The position numbers and the translations under genes are program-made. The notes below the pieces were generated by a model. That model worked only from the letters and a program-made list of their open reading frames with translations. It made no database searches and was not told the origin of the DNA. A stretch of 64,000 nt of DNA, taken from contig JAQFVV010000055.1 of assembly GCA_028023455.1 (NCBI GenBank), forward strand, positions 6,356,030-6,420,029, given 5' to 3'. Below, in pieces: positions 47,950 to 60,674 of this stretch (the stretch's first letter is position 1; each line of letters begins with the position of its first letter). This stretch comes from Epiperipatus broadwayi (Eukaryota; Onychophora; Udeonychophora; Euonychophora; Peripatidae).

Positions 47950-48480
47950 AATGGTCGGATGGAGACTTTCCCTATCTGCCATACCAGGGCGCCACTAGGC
48001 TGTTAAAACCTAGAAAATTTATAAAGTAGGCAGGTACATATGGGTAAGATGCAACTTTTATTGACCAATAACTCTAGCCACTAGCTCATGGAGTTGAGTT
48101 TTATAATCTATCATTTCAAACTTATTTTTCGTTATATATTTCCAAGTATTATTAATAAAGATAAAATAATGTCACTGCACATAACATATATAAAACAAAT
48201 TTGAGGATTAGATTATTTAACATTATTAGATAGATTTAAATCATATTTTTCTTAATATGCACAGATGGAAGTTTTTATATAATATAATATTTTATAGTGT
48301 TAAGCATAAATAGACTACATAAAATACGCATTTAAAGACTCAAAACATTTAACCTTGGGCTAAAAGTTCCCAATTAAACCATCGCTAGCTTTCTGATATA
48401 CAGACATAACCAATGCAACATGAAGATATTAGCTTAAAACCATGCTAACAGTGTAACGGTCAAATTCGTATGCTTCGTTA
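47950..48480 (-). repeat. diverged dispersed repeat, copy B
   Basis: Reverse complement of the family at 1950-2810 (core 47990-48036). It directly abuts the LINE at 48486, which may have inserted into it. Unclassified. Confidence 0.5.
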
Positions 48481-48485
48481 ACATA

Positions 48486-49410
48486 GTGCAGAATTCGACC
48501 ACCACACAGAAAAGCAGCACTATCACATCACAATTGGATGCAGATGTGTGGACAGCAAAAGAGGCAATTCAAGGAGAGATGGGATGGTCAAGTTTTCATA
48601 TGAGAGATGCAAAAAGTAAAATGAAAATGTTTGGTAGATTGCAGTTTATGGATAATAAAAGAATAGCTAAAATAGTATTGAATTGGGTTATGAGTAAAGG
48701 GCAGGTAACAAGATGGATGAGAAAGGTAATGCGGTACGCAAAAGATTTGGATAAAGAATTTATATCACTATATTTGTACAAAAGATGGGATGATTGTGTT
48801 AAGAGGATTGTTGAGTGTTGTAGTAGTAAGGAATGGGATAAAAGAATAGATTTATTAATAAAGAATAGGGAGTTAGAGAGATGGAAAAATAGTATGGAGA
48901 GTAAAAAGAGTTTAAATATATATAGAAATAAACAGAATATTAGGTGTGAGTTAATATATGATAATAGTAAGGAAAGTAGTTTATTATTTAAGGCTCGAAC
49001 GGGATCTTTAGCTACAAGAGAATATACATGTAAATGTAAAAAAATGGGTGATTTATTTTGGAAATTATGTAAGGAAGGAATAGAAAATATTAGGCATTTG
49101 TTAATTGAATGTAAATGCTTGAAAACAGAAAGAGTACATATAATGAAGTTATGGAAGAATAAATATGAAAAAAGTGATTATACAGAAAGTGAATTATTGG
49201 TTTTTATGCTGGGTTTGGGAAAAGATAAAGGGATTTAGATATAAAGGTTATAGAGTTGACAAAGATTATGTTGTGGAAATGGGATGGAGCAGAATATGGG
49301 AAAATTTAGAGTGGGGAATGTAAAATAAAGTGGCTAACAGGTTTATCTGGGCATAATTGCTGAGATATTCTTGACTTCGTTTAAGGAGAAGCCACAATAC
49401 ATCACATCAC
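48486..49410 (+). mobile_element. 5'-truncated LINE with 250-codon ORF (C-terminal zinc-binding part)
   Basis: ORF 48486-49238 is open for 250 codons. From about residue 30 it reads EAIQGEMGWSSFHMRDAK, a segment that follows the RT domain in some non-LTR elements. A basic helical region follows, then a Cys/His segment near residues 182-210 (CKCKK...C..G.ENIRHLLIEC), resembling the terminal zinc-binding motif that ends many LINE ORF2 proteins. RT and endonuclease are absent, so the ATG is incidental and the reading frame is a truncated tail. The 3' UTR (49239-49410) ends in ...aatacatcacatcac. Copies of this tail occur at 19129-19577 (minus) and 19578-19866 (plus). The open frame suggests a fairly young insertion. 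Confidence 0.75.
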
Positions 49411-49419
49411 CAGCAGTGC

Positions 49420-52400
49420 TGAGTTCGAACACAATTTATCAGTTTCACAATACACACTACGAACAACGCACCTGATGCTACATTAGTAAACATTTCTTTA
49501 GGCATGGGGATCAGGGAGATGCGAGAGACTCATAGACTATATTTTCGAGTTAGACAGATAACAATATTAAATCTAAACATTTATATTTTAAATAATCGAG
49601 GAGATATTTCACAGCGAATGTGTGTCGAACAAATAAATATATGACGGCAGACATATGGTTTGAAATTATTTAATTATAACATTTCATGCTAAAAATCATT
49701 TAATTAAAACATTATTATATTAAAATTCTAGTAGCGGTATTATTCTTCCGATACTGTTTTATATTTATAATGAAGTACAATTATTTTATTGACATAATCT
49801 AGCTACCTGAATTCTTGAGCAAGTATTTCAAGATCATGCCTTCGCGGATTTAATATCTTTTACAAGGCACGAGTCTAAATTAGAAATGATGATAGCAGCT
49901 GCGGACATATATTTTATTTAATTAAATAAGGTATTTATAAGGAATTAATTATGGGCAAACATTGATTTGAGAGTGAATTTATATCATATAATGTAGAGAC
50001 GGAGTCATACTTGGAATAATAAAATTAATAATAAAGAAACACGTGGTACATTTAGAACTGCGATGCGAATGTGGCAGTACGTTAAAACTGCGAAGCCAAT
50101 GGATAAATTTAAAATAACGGGCTGGCGTTTGTCATATGCCCAAAGGTAAAGAGGTCACATAAGAATCAGGTGTAAGGGTCTGTGCCGCAATTACTCCCTG
50201 ACTGTGTGACGGGTGTCAAGCCCTATGAGAACATTCATTATGTCCACTTGTGTAGGATGACTAGGATTCAGTAAATACTGTATGATTCGGGATATCCAAG
50301 ACTCGAAGATGGATTATTGCATCTCTAAACTGTAACACATGTATAACTAACATAATATACTGTTATGATTTAATATAAAATTTATGATTCGGTCTTACAT
50401 TACCAACATTTAATAAATAACGTACTTTGCTCTCAAAGAAATGCACTTAATGGATTTATCGAATAATAACTTATTTAAAATTAAAAGCAAGTTTAAAAGG
50501 TAATTGTAAGTTGGGGAACTAATATGTCCGCCACTTGCTACGTAATAGACTCCCATATTTACAATAAGTGAAGCAATGAATGCGTGTCGATTAATATGAA
50601 AATAACTGAAACAAAATAATCTAACAAATAAATATTAATCATAGGATTTGCAGGACACGCATCCATTATTTCATGTAATCATGTATTTATCTATTAAAGA
50701 ATTATGGTGATTTCCGAGCTGACCAGCCAATAGAAGTAAATAAAAGAAATTTACTATTTGGTTGTCGCACAAGATGGCAACCATTTTAATTAGAATTTAT
50801 ATTTAAAATTTGGTGAGGCCCGGTCGGAAATCTTATCAGCATGCTATTATTAAATAATAAAAAAAATGTAAAAGTAGAAATACGCACCCAAGAAGTAGAC
50901 AGAGTTAGGTAAGCTAGATTATTAAAAGAATTTACAGAATATATTAACTATTAAATTTATCAGTGTACAATTTATATAGAGTGAACTATAGCTTGAATAG
51001 AATTTAGAGTACTCTAAAGGCCTTGGGTACAGGTACCTGTTTTATAAGAAGCTTTTCAGGTTCCATGGTCAGTTGCAAATTGTTTGTTAGTTTAAGCAGT
51101 TGCAGTTCTTTCCCACACCCGAGTTATGCAGCAGCAGCTTTCCGATTATTTGGACAGCAGATCCTCAGGATTTAATTTGTGAAGGGCACATGTGGAGGTT
51201 CGGACATCTGATTGACCATCTCCAGGGGGAGAATAGTCTGGGCGCTTTCTACTCGGTCATCTTATATGGTCGAATTAATTTAAGATTCTCTGATTCTCTC
51301 AACCAAGCAAAAGCACAGCACAAAGTCTAATAAAAAAGGTTTAAAATCAAAAATGTCCTCCTTTTCTTTATCTTATCTTTCAATTTCATTCTATTTTATT
51401 TTTAGCTCCATTCATTTGCCCCGAGGAGAATCAATGCATTTTTAGAATTTTAATTAATTCAGAAAGCTACATTCCTATTGTTTAGGTTTATTTTATCTTT
51501 TTAACATTTTAGTAATTAAAACTTTTAGGGAATTTTTCTAATTAATCTATTATCTCTCACCTACCATGACTTGCCAAATTTCAAGTACAAAGGGGCTTTA
51601 TAATTTATTTTTACTTTTCTTTAAATTAAAATCTAATTTCAAAATTATTATTAAAATATGATTTTTAAAACAGCAATAAATTAACGAAAGTTTATAATTT
51701 AAAATAAATAGTTAAAGTTATATAAACATTATATAACTAAAAGAGGAATTTAAAATTATATCAAATATTTTTATTTATTGTTTTAAATTTGTTATCGAAG
51801 TGTGTGTGCGTTTACGGTGAATTTTACAGATATTTATATATTTTTAATATCGCTACACACACAATTCGATATCAAAAAGTTTAAATTTAGGTAGGATAAA
51901 GGTGGTGGGTGAGAGATGATGGAAAAGGTGAAACTTAAGATTCGAATGCGAATCTTACTGTTTCAACAGGAATGTTCATCTGTAGCATGATATTAAAGAA
52001 GTGATCCTCATCCAGTATAAGAATGTGCATCTGTCTGGTGAAGGAATCATATAAAAAAAAATTGAGAAAATGAAATGCTCTCTATGGAGGGAGAGTCGTC
52101 CTTGCTGACCTATAGTTCCTATTCATAGAGCGCAAGAAATAAATTGGTGTAGGGAATACCTCTATCACCAATAACAATGCGATGGCTTCCTTTTTTGGGC
52201 CACGCATTCATTTGGGTACTACACCCTCTGTGCTAATGCAGCATAAAAGAATGAGAATCTAATGCACCTCTTCATATCTCATTGATATAAAGCGCTATTT
52301 ATCCCTCCACCAGCATCGATTCAAGTACGAAACAAATAGTCCAAAATTAACCCCACATAATCTAATCTAAACTTAATGAATCTATGCAAACCTCTATACT

Positions 52401-53050
52401 TAACTTTAAATTTAATAATTTTGTTAACAAAAATGGAAATGATTGATAGAAAATATTATACATAAGAAAGAAATATTAATAATTAATTTAGAGTTCTGCT
52501 CATCAGATAAGAGCTTATTTAGAAGTTACGCTTAAGTTACGAATTGAAAGTTCTACTTAAGATATCTATTTAAAAGTTCATATTGCGTATAAAAGTTTAT
52601 ACTTCCCAGAAAGTCTTGATGAATCCTCCGGATTGCGGCATGTTATGGAAGTCCATCCTAGTTACGTCAGAGACAAAACCACTGCTTGCCATTCATTCAG
52701 GAACTGTCATTCAGGAGGCCGCCTTGGTCAGCTCAAATAAGGAAAACAAAATTTATTGTCAGACCTCTACATCATGGAATCTGCAAGACAACTGCAAAAT
52801 ATTTTAGACCGGTCACCACCACTCAATCAATAGTTAATCAATAATCAATCCCCTTCAATTATTTTTCTTTATAGTATTACGTCTCCCTTATCAAATTTTC
52901 GGATCAATCGCTCCTGACATTGCTCCGATCTTATTGCGATGATGGTTTTCCTTTCTGAACTGTGTGTTTGTTGGTAACTGCGTTGGCCAGTTTACTCTAA
53001 AGCGGGAAATACCATAATCTTTTAATTTTTATCTTTTATCTGACTTTCGA
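49420..53050. other. unassigned tract, locally less AT-rich
   Basis: I recognise no gene or mobile element. Notable parts are 50140-50230 (mixed composition), 50805-50831 (tggtgaggcccggtcggaaatc), an ORF at 51100-51330 (76 codons), an ORF at 52583-52807 (74 codons, ends QDNCKIF), and 52810-53060, all less AT-biased than the surrounding intron. These could be pieces of an old LTR or other repeat; none has a recognised protein motif. Confidence 0.3.
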
Positions 53051-55479
53051 TCGTGTAAGTGTCCAAGGGCCCATTTGCTTTATATTTATTACATTTTAAT
53101 AGAACAATCATTTTCATTCTACTAAGATTAAACATAATTTTTGAATAGAAACTAATTATTTTCTTCTACATTACTTTAAAAAATAATAATTTTCTATCTT
53201 TAGATTTTTTTTTTTTTTTTACTTTAACTTACTTTTAAGTAATTATTTAATAGCTTTCCATCTGTGCAATTTTATAACTATTATTTGAATTTGAATTTTT
53301 TTTATATATCAATTTTATTCTTTCCTTTTTAATTATCATTTTAACATGATGTAACAGCATATGTATACCATTTACAATATATATATATATATATGTATGT
53401 ATACATGTGTGGTTTAAATACTTTTATTTATATAGGAATAAAATGTCTCATTGTAAAAGATTGTGAACCATCACAGCTTGAGTTATATGTTAATTTACAT
53501 CATCCACTAAGGATATAGAGATGTGGGGATTCTATTATATTGTAATACTGCAATCTAAAATTAGAGAATAAAATTATGCTACAAAAACCTGTTGGAAGTT
53601 ATTAAAACACAAAATTTGAAAGATAACACCATCTTAATAACTTGGAAGATTTTCAAAATGTCATTTTTAAAGTGTAAATATCATAATAGTGTGATTAAAA
53701 AAAAATTTTCACTGCAACCATGTCAACCTTTTTTGTAAAAATAATTCATATTTAAAGTCACATTGTATGATAGAGCAGAAAGTTGATACCTTGTTCACTT
53801 TATCACTTTGAGCTTAAATGCCGCATGACCTTGTTTGCTATTAATAATTATGATTATATATTTGTAATGAGATGAGTGGGGATTATTTGTTTGCAATGTA
53901 GGGATAGTATTTTTAGTAAAAAAAAAAAGTTGAAGGTGAGGTGTGGCAAGCAATACTTTTATCCAGAATTTTGCTACCACAAATAAAAAATTTATTATTA
54001 TATTATGGTGTTTCTGTGCGTTTTCAAACCCTAACTCTTCTCACTAATGGGTTCTTGTTGCTGAGTGGGCTTTCTAGCTAGAGGAAGATTGGAGTTTAAC
54101 TGAGGGCTTTAAAAAAGCCATGATTACAACGTATATGTTTATAGAAAGCATGTAGGAGGTAATGCATTTATGAACTGTCTGATATTCCATATACCCTAAA
54201 TTTTAATTAAAACTTAAAACAAAATCTATCGATGCCACATCTAACCAGATCTTTAACAGGATAATTTCATATTTCACTGCCAGTAAGTTGGTTTATTCAC
54301 AATTATAAGATTTAACATAAAAACAATCCATCCCTTAATCAACGTAGATATTTACGTTTTTAGCCAACTTAACTATAAGTAAAAATTAGGAAGTATTCTT
54401 GCATAAATATATTTATGAAGACCTAGAAGATGATTCAAAGAAATAAAAAGCAGCAATTTTCTTTGGAAGTCTGACTAAACATCTTGGTTTTATGTTCAAA
54501 TACTTCGTAATCTAAACAATGGATCTGAATATATGGAATTTCTATAATTAGTATGAACTAGTTTGATAGTGATGTTAAAATATATTATTTAACTCGTATG
54601 CATATCCAAAGTTTGCCATTTTTAGCTATATATTTTAGCAATATGTCTACAAATAATAGTAAGATTTGTTTTGGATGCGTGTATTATTTTCTTCTTAGAT
54701 TACCTGTATCCTACTATCATTGACTTGTCCTTTTCTTTCCATAGTGATGAGTATTATTCACGTATTTAATTATATTTTTTTTAAAAAAAAAGATTGTTTT
54801 ATATGAATAGCTATCATTAAATTGTGTCATAGGATTCTGTTATAGCCATGTCAGACACCAATCAGTTGCATTAATAAGTTTAAAATTATGTGTGTGTATA
54901 ACGATGAAACCTCCCTCCACGCATTGTATACACATACATACTTATAAATATTCAGATTTTTCTTTAAGGAGGATAATGTATTTTCTTATATTTTAGTTTT
55001 GCTAGTATGTTTCACAACATGTCACGAGAGAGAAAATTAACAATGACATGCATCATATTGATTGTCTCTAGGCATGCATTTTTGATTTTTTCTCACTTTT
55101 ATATTGATTATCTAATAGTAAGTTGAATCACTTGTTTGTTTGTTTTTTGAAGTTCTTGTAAACATGTATTAGTCTTAAACTCTGAATTTTATTAAATTAT
55201 TATGGAGATTTGATAATGTGATGTAGAGAATAGAGGTTATGAATCACAGAATGAGAAAGACTGACCTCCAATGAATTGATAATGCTTAAAAATGATGATA
55301 TATATGCAATTAATAGATTTTCATAGACTTTATAGATATAAATATCAAAATTATAACAGTCATTTGCCAATTAGAAACTGGCTATACCGTCCTTTATCAC
55401 ACTATCTAGAAACATAATTTTTTTTCTCTCTCTCTGACCGATCCCAAGTTTCAGATTGTGTAAGAGATATAAATTAGTT

Positions 55480-56160
55480 CACAGAGGCAAAACTCTCCAT
55501 ACAATAGCATACTCAGTTCAAGCCAGAGTAATTAATGGAAGCAGGAAGGTTTGTGCATAAAATTCCGATCTAGTGCGTACTCATTCAATATCCCCAGACT
55601 AATTTCCTGCTTGTGGCTTTCATCAGTGAGGAGCTTTGGATCTGCACCTAGACCTTAGGATCTAATGCAACCCTCCAGCAGCCACCTTTTACTTTTTTAG
55701 CTAACTATAAAGCTTTGAGTCCGAAATGAAACCCAATAATGTTTTCAAGCTAAGCTCATTAGCTTGTATTACTCCGGCTTGCTCGATAGGATTATGGTGA
55801 TTGTGGTTATTAAAGAACCAAAGACACCAAAAAGTATAGATGCTGAACTAAGTTCAGATCTATACATCATATACAAGCTAATGAGCTTATCTTGAAAACA
55901 TTTTTGTGTATTCATTTTGGACTCAAAAGCTTTATAGTTAGCTAAAAAAGTAAAAGGTGGCTGCTGGAGGGTTGCATTAGACCCTAAGATCTAGGTGCAA
56001 TGCTTTTAGATCCCAAGGCTTCTCACTGATGAAAGCCACAAACTAGAAACTAATCTAGAGATATTGGATGAGTAGACACTAAATAGGGATTTTATGCCCA
56101 AACCTTCCTGCATCCATTGATTATTCTGGCTTGCACTGAGTGGTGCTACTGGAAGAATTT
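55480..56160 (+). mobile_element. palindromic retroposon, copy 7, longest form
   Basis: The left arm 55483-55770 and right arm 55875-56155 are inverted copies carrying the full family sequence, including the inner part agctaactataaagctttgagt and its complement. The loop of ~110 bp has its own small palindrome (gtatagatgctgaact / agttcagatctatac). The outer right end is degraded after gtgctactgg; the unique end is missing. It shows more mismatches between arms than copies 3 and 6, suggesting age. Confidence 0.8.
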
Positions 56161-57470
56161 CAACCTCCTAGATAATTTTCACAAATAGAAAAAGCTTTTC
56201 CATAGAGAGTAATATAATAATTAATAGATTTTCACAAAATTATAGATGTAAAAGTTGAAATTATATCAGGCGCTCCTGTATATTTATCTAAAAATATTTC
56301 AGATAAGATGGAGTAAGCCAAGCCAACAAATAATTTCAAACTAGGTATGTATGCTAACTAGAAATAATATGTATATTTTGATGGTCTGAATAGGCCATCT
56401 TCAAGATCAGTTTCTACAAATTCTTTTCAGTTAAAAAATCTGATATATTTTCTGCAAAAATAAAATTACAATTTCATTTCCTCTGGACCTGGTATGAGGA
56501 CAGTCATCCATTAAGTATTTACTTAAAACAATTTTGCATAAAATATTTCAGTTTAAATCTTTAATAATGATTAATTTTTAATGTAGCTTGTAATATTTAG
56601 TATTGAGCGTAAATTTATACAACTCTTTACATACTTTTAATCAGTACATCTTGTATATAAGTATGTATTATTAAATATGTTTGTGAGAATTATACTGATT
56701 TTAAAATTTTTAAACATTAATGTTGATGTGACTTTTATAGCCCAGTTTGAATACAACATTCTTTACCTGTTTTTAGTTTGTTAAATTAAAATCTAGATTA
56801 AATGTTGTATCTTTAAACTTAATTGCAATGATTAATATTCTTTAATTATTTCCATATACTCTGATTGAAATATTAAATTATTTTATGGATTTACAAGTAT
56901 TTTTTTTTAGATATATATATATACACATACATACTACCATTTACCGGTAGATTAGATGCATACATTACACAGAATAATGCATTACACAGAATAATGCATT
57001 AGTTAATCAAACTATATAAGATTTATTCTGTTCGTGTGTGAATTCAGATATTTCTTAAGCATAGTTACATTTCCTGATTAACTGACCTAATATTCTGCTT
57101 TGAATTGCCAGCAGATCCAGTTTTTTATTTGTTTAAGAGGGTGCCAGGATCTGTAGATGCACTGATTATCTCATCATATCGTATTAATGCAAACCAAATA
57201 ACTAAATGTAATATTATTGGGATTTAACTTTCTTGTCATTTAATCTTTTAAATTAATTTTCCTCGGGCTTAACCTTTAAAGAAGCATATTGGCATAGGTA
57301 ATTTATACATTTCTCAAAATATTTTTTTTCAATAAAATCTAACAAACTAAAATTAAGAACATACAATGGAAAGGCTTATATAAATGATATATATTTTATT
57401 AAAATAAAGAAACTAAAATATTAGATGATAATTGTGAAGTATTAACAAAATGGAAGGAACATACATACAC

Positions 57471-57546
57471 ACACTCATCCAGACAATGATGTTAATCAAA
57501 TATAGTTCACACTCATCCAGACAATGATGTTAATCAAATATAGTTC
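57471..57546 (+). repeat. tandem duplication, 38 bp x 2
   Basis: The block acactcatccagacaatgatgttaatcaaatatagttc occurs twice in direct succession without visible differences. Confidence 0.85.
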
Positions 57547-58107
57547 ATATTATAATTTCTCTTCTTCCGTCTTTTTCATTAAACCATAAATGAGATATTC
57601 TATTGAAGAATAAAAAAATGAATGTCTCTTTACTGGTATGGTAAGCTTAGTTAGTGTGTAGCTTGTGCCCGCATTTAATTAGGTACGAGTTATTGTATGA
57701 CTAATATCTTACCAGTAAGTTCTTTGGGTTTACATAGATCGTTGATTATTGTACCATGCATGACCTTTTTATGAAGGGCTCCATAGTAGTTAATTTTGGT
57801 TTCAATCTGGCGACATTTCATGTTTTTAGCCAATGGTAAGGTAAGGCTAGACTTGAAGCTTTTAGGTGACCTTTTTGCGAGAGAAAGTGTTAGCAAACAC
57901 TCTGGTTTTTACTCATGCATGACGAATTAGTGCAGCATATAAGTAGTCCTGGATGGGGCCATTTTGTTGCGGTTGTGAGGACAAGAAAACTGCTATTAGC
58001 CCCTTTTGTTCTCTCACTCCATCCAGGACCCAAGAAAACTATCAGCCAAAGACCCAGCTCCGAAGTTGTCTCTTTCTTTTGTATCATGACTAGTTTTGAG
58101 ATTTCTG

Positions 58108-58300
58108 CACATGATAGTGTACATTATTTTTTGCTTTCTAGCTACAAAGTTCTAAATTCCTTTGGTGCCATATTTAATTATTGTTAGAAGGATCAGAAAT
58201 ACAGGTTGGTAGTCTTGTACATTACTTTTTGCTCTCTAGCTACAAAGTTCATTTTCTATAAATTCCATTGGTGCCATATTTAATTATTGTTAGAAGGATA
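58108..58300 (+). repeat. imperfect ~95-bp tandem duplication
   Basis: Two units carry gtacatta(t/c)tttttgct(t/c)tctagctacaaagttc and ggtgccatatttaattattgttagaagga. The second has an extra ~10 bp. The tract upstream (57890-58100) has two opposing short ORFs (65 and 90 codons) with no recognised motif. Confidence 0.7.
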
Positions 58301-58577
58301 TTACTCTGATGGTAATCACTTGCATTTGAAATTTGTTTCTTTTATTTATCTGGATTAACAATCTGCATGTATTTCTATTCCCTTCCGATTATTAAATATA
58401 TAATACTGGCACACAAATGACTTTCATTGTATATATGTAAAAATAAATCACACTAACCAAAAAAAACCTAAATAGTGTTTATTGAACTATATCTAATTTT
58501 TTTTATTATTAGTTTTTAAATATTACCAAATGCCAACACTCTTGTACCATATGCATATGTGTATATATATGGTACAA

Positions 58578-59160
58578 TGTGTTTAATCTGCCTTCAGAAG
58601 TGGACTAGTCCAGATTTCTTCCTTATCTAATTGGATTGAGCACTCATTGTCGATAATAATGTGTAAAGATGTGGATAACTGATGTATAAACATAGCCAAA
58701 GGGTAAAACATAAGTATGGCCAATGTGTAAACATGCCTATAGGCAATGATACTCTCTGAATCCGATTGCTGCCAGTAAACGGTAGGGGGATCTGGCAATG
58801 GCAAGCCAAAATCAGAGAGAGATAATGTCTGTCTAATTGAAACCACTTTCAACTGCGAAAGTGCTGTCTATGTAGTGGGACAAGTCCCCGATAGAACTGG
58901 AAGCTGCTATAACTACAGTCGACTTGAGACAAACTATCTAGTACAGTCGGAAACTCAAGGCAAGAGGTCCAGTACAGCCGGAAGAGTTATGACTAGAACC
59001 CATGGGGCAAGCTAATATATACAGCGCTGGAAGTCAGTCCAGCATGACCAGACAGTATTAACTATGTTTATCTACATACAACTGTATTTATTGTGTATTC
59101 GTATTTTTATTGATATTGTTGGTTTGAACCTGAAACCTGCAATTCAGCGAAACACAACAA
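58578..59160 (+). repeat. 5' LTR of gypsy element 2
   Basis: Its first ~220 bp match 62145-62364, including ctctctgaatccgattgctgcca. It begins tgtgtttaatctgcc and ends ...cagcgaaacacaaca just before a primer-site-like tggcgtagtcag. The 3' partner is truncated, so the full length (~580 bp) is seen only here. Confidence 0.75.
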
Positions 59161-59163
59161 AAA

Positions 59164-59360
59164 TGGCGTAGTCAGACAAAAAGGAAAAATTTTCTCCATG
59201 GCTGGAAAAATAGTATAAAAACAGATTTGGTGCAATCAAACAAAAGGAAAATTTTTCCTAAGACTGCAAAAATAGTATAAAGTATGCCAAATACAATAGA
59301 TTTGGCACAGTCTGACAAAAGAATATTTTCCCCCATGACTGGAAAAATACAGTAAATACA
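59164..59360 (+). repeat. leader of element 2 with three primer-site-like tandem units
   Basis: Units starting at 59164, 59228 and 59303 read tggcgtagtcagacaaaa, tggtgcaatcaaacaaaa and tggcacagtctgacaaaa. Each is followed by ~20 bp of A/T-rich sequence and a (g/a)(c/g)tg(g/c)aaaaata block. The consensus TGGCGCAGTC is similar to primer binding sites of many invertebrate gypsy elements. The first unit lies at the expected place beside the LTR. Confidence 0.7.
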
Positions 59361-59759
59361 CGAATGAGTACACATTTGACATTTGTCATATTAAAATCAC
59401 TTTTCTGTCTGAATAAAAATCAAATTCGGAAGTTTGGAAAAAAATATGCGAGTGCAAAGAAAATAGACTCATTGTACTTACAAAATGGTGATAAAATTCT
59501 GTCATTTAGATCTGCCCCAATAAAAAAACAGACTGCTGATTCATAAGAAAAACTGACTGCAAACATAATAGGCATGTCAATTAAAATCATAAACCAATCA
59601 CAAGTGCATAACTCATAATAAAATGAGGAAAGTTACAAACAGTAGGTGTCAAAATTTAAAATTACGAGTGATGACTTGCAAAAATAAAAAATAAAAGTCT
59701 ATACTTTGTTTCTTTTTCGAAGAAATGAGGAAAAAATAAAAATAGCTAATTCTATTGGC

Positions 59760-60420
59760 TCCATGGAAGCTTTTGATCCAGTCCAGCCTAAGGGCTGGAC
59801 AAGCTATAAAGAGCAATTAATATTTTATCTGCAGGCTAACCAGTTCAAGAAGCCTGAGGTAAAACTAGCCACAGTATAATAACAATAATTGGACCTCAGA
59901 CTTATGAGATTCTGAGATCATAATCTACATCTGAAAAGCCATCTGACCTGGATTTGGACAAAACAACGATACTCTCAGATTATTTTTCCCCTATTATTTC
60001 AATCTCTGCATCCAAGAGCGGGGGGAAGAAGCTAGAGAGTTTGTAATGTGAATCTGGACATTGGCTAAGTGCGAGTTCAAAGACTTCTTGAATGAAGCGC
60101 TTTGTGATTGTTTTTTTGTTTTTTTGCGGCATAAACAATCACAACCTAAGACTCAAACTACTAATGATGCTGGATTTAGATATTGAAGTGGCTAGGACCC
60201 AAGCAGTACTAGCAGAATTAATAGCTAGTCAGGCACTTGCATAATGCAGGGTCGGTCAGATGGTCAGCTCAGCTAATTCAGCATCAAATCATCTAATGCT
60301 TTGCTATAGATGCAATGAACATATTCACATATCTACAGATTACCCACAATGCTGTACAACATATGCATTTTTGCAAACGGATTAGACAAATGCTGCATGT
60401 CTGAAATTAAAAATACACAG
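59760..60420 (+). pseudogene. gypsy element 2 gag relic
   Basis: Broken + frames read MEAFDPVQPKGWTSYKEQL, typical of the start of this gag type, then a KPSDL segment, a SASSKTS/FLNEAL-like capsid end, a basic RRLL-like stretch and finally CYRCNEHIH, a decayed CCHC zinc knuckle near 60302-60350. Many stops. Gag would have formed the particle and packaged the RNA. Confidence 0.7.
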
Positions 60421-60425
60421 CCGAT

Positions 60426-60674
60426 ATGAGTATGGAAAAATCCATTCCTAAAAACAGCCAAGGCAATCATAAGAAAAATAAACAAGTTGTCTCTATAAAT
60501 CATATTAAAGACAATCAGTCTGGATTCATACATAGTAGTATAATTAATGATACACCAGTTACAATGGAATTGGTCACAGGATCTGAAGTGTCACTTGTTT
60601 CAAGAAAGACTTTGGCTATCATTATAAAAATAAAGAATAAATTATCTTTTTTCTTCACCAATAAAAATTTGTAA
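60426..60674 (+). pseudogene. gypsy element 2 protease relic, active-site Asp lost
   Basis: An open frame of 82 codons includes MELVTGSEVSLVS. The family motif is LDTG; the catalytic aspartate is replaced by valine here (codon at about 60570). It starts as a linker from gag and ends where the nested inverted-repeat element begins. Non-functional. Confidence 0.7.

Noticed and set aside
57890-58187. Opposing ORFs (65 and 90 codons) as a gene
   Set aside because: The two frames mirror each other over the same DNA, neither has a motif, and there is no splice evidence.
58927-59010. Repeated cagtcggaa / agtacagccgg blocks within the LTR as regulatory sites
   Set aside because: A few short similar strings occur, but spacing is irregular and I cannot link them to a known factor.
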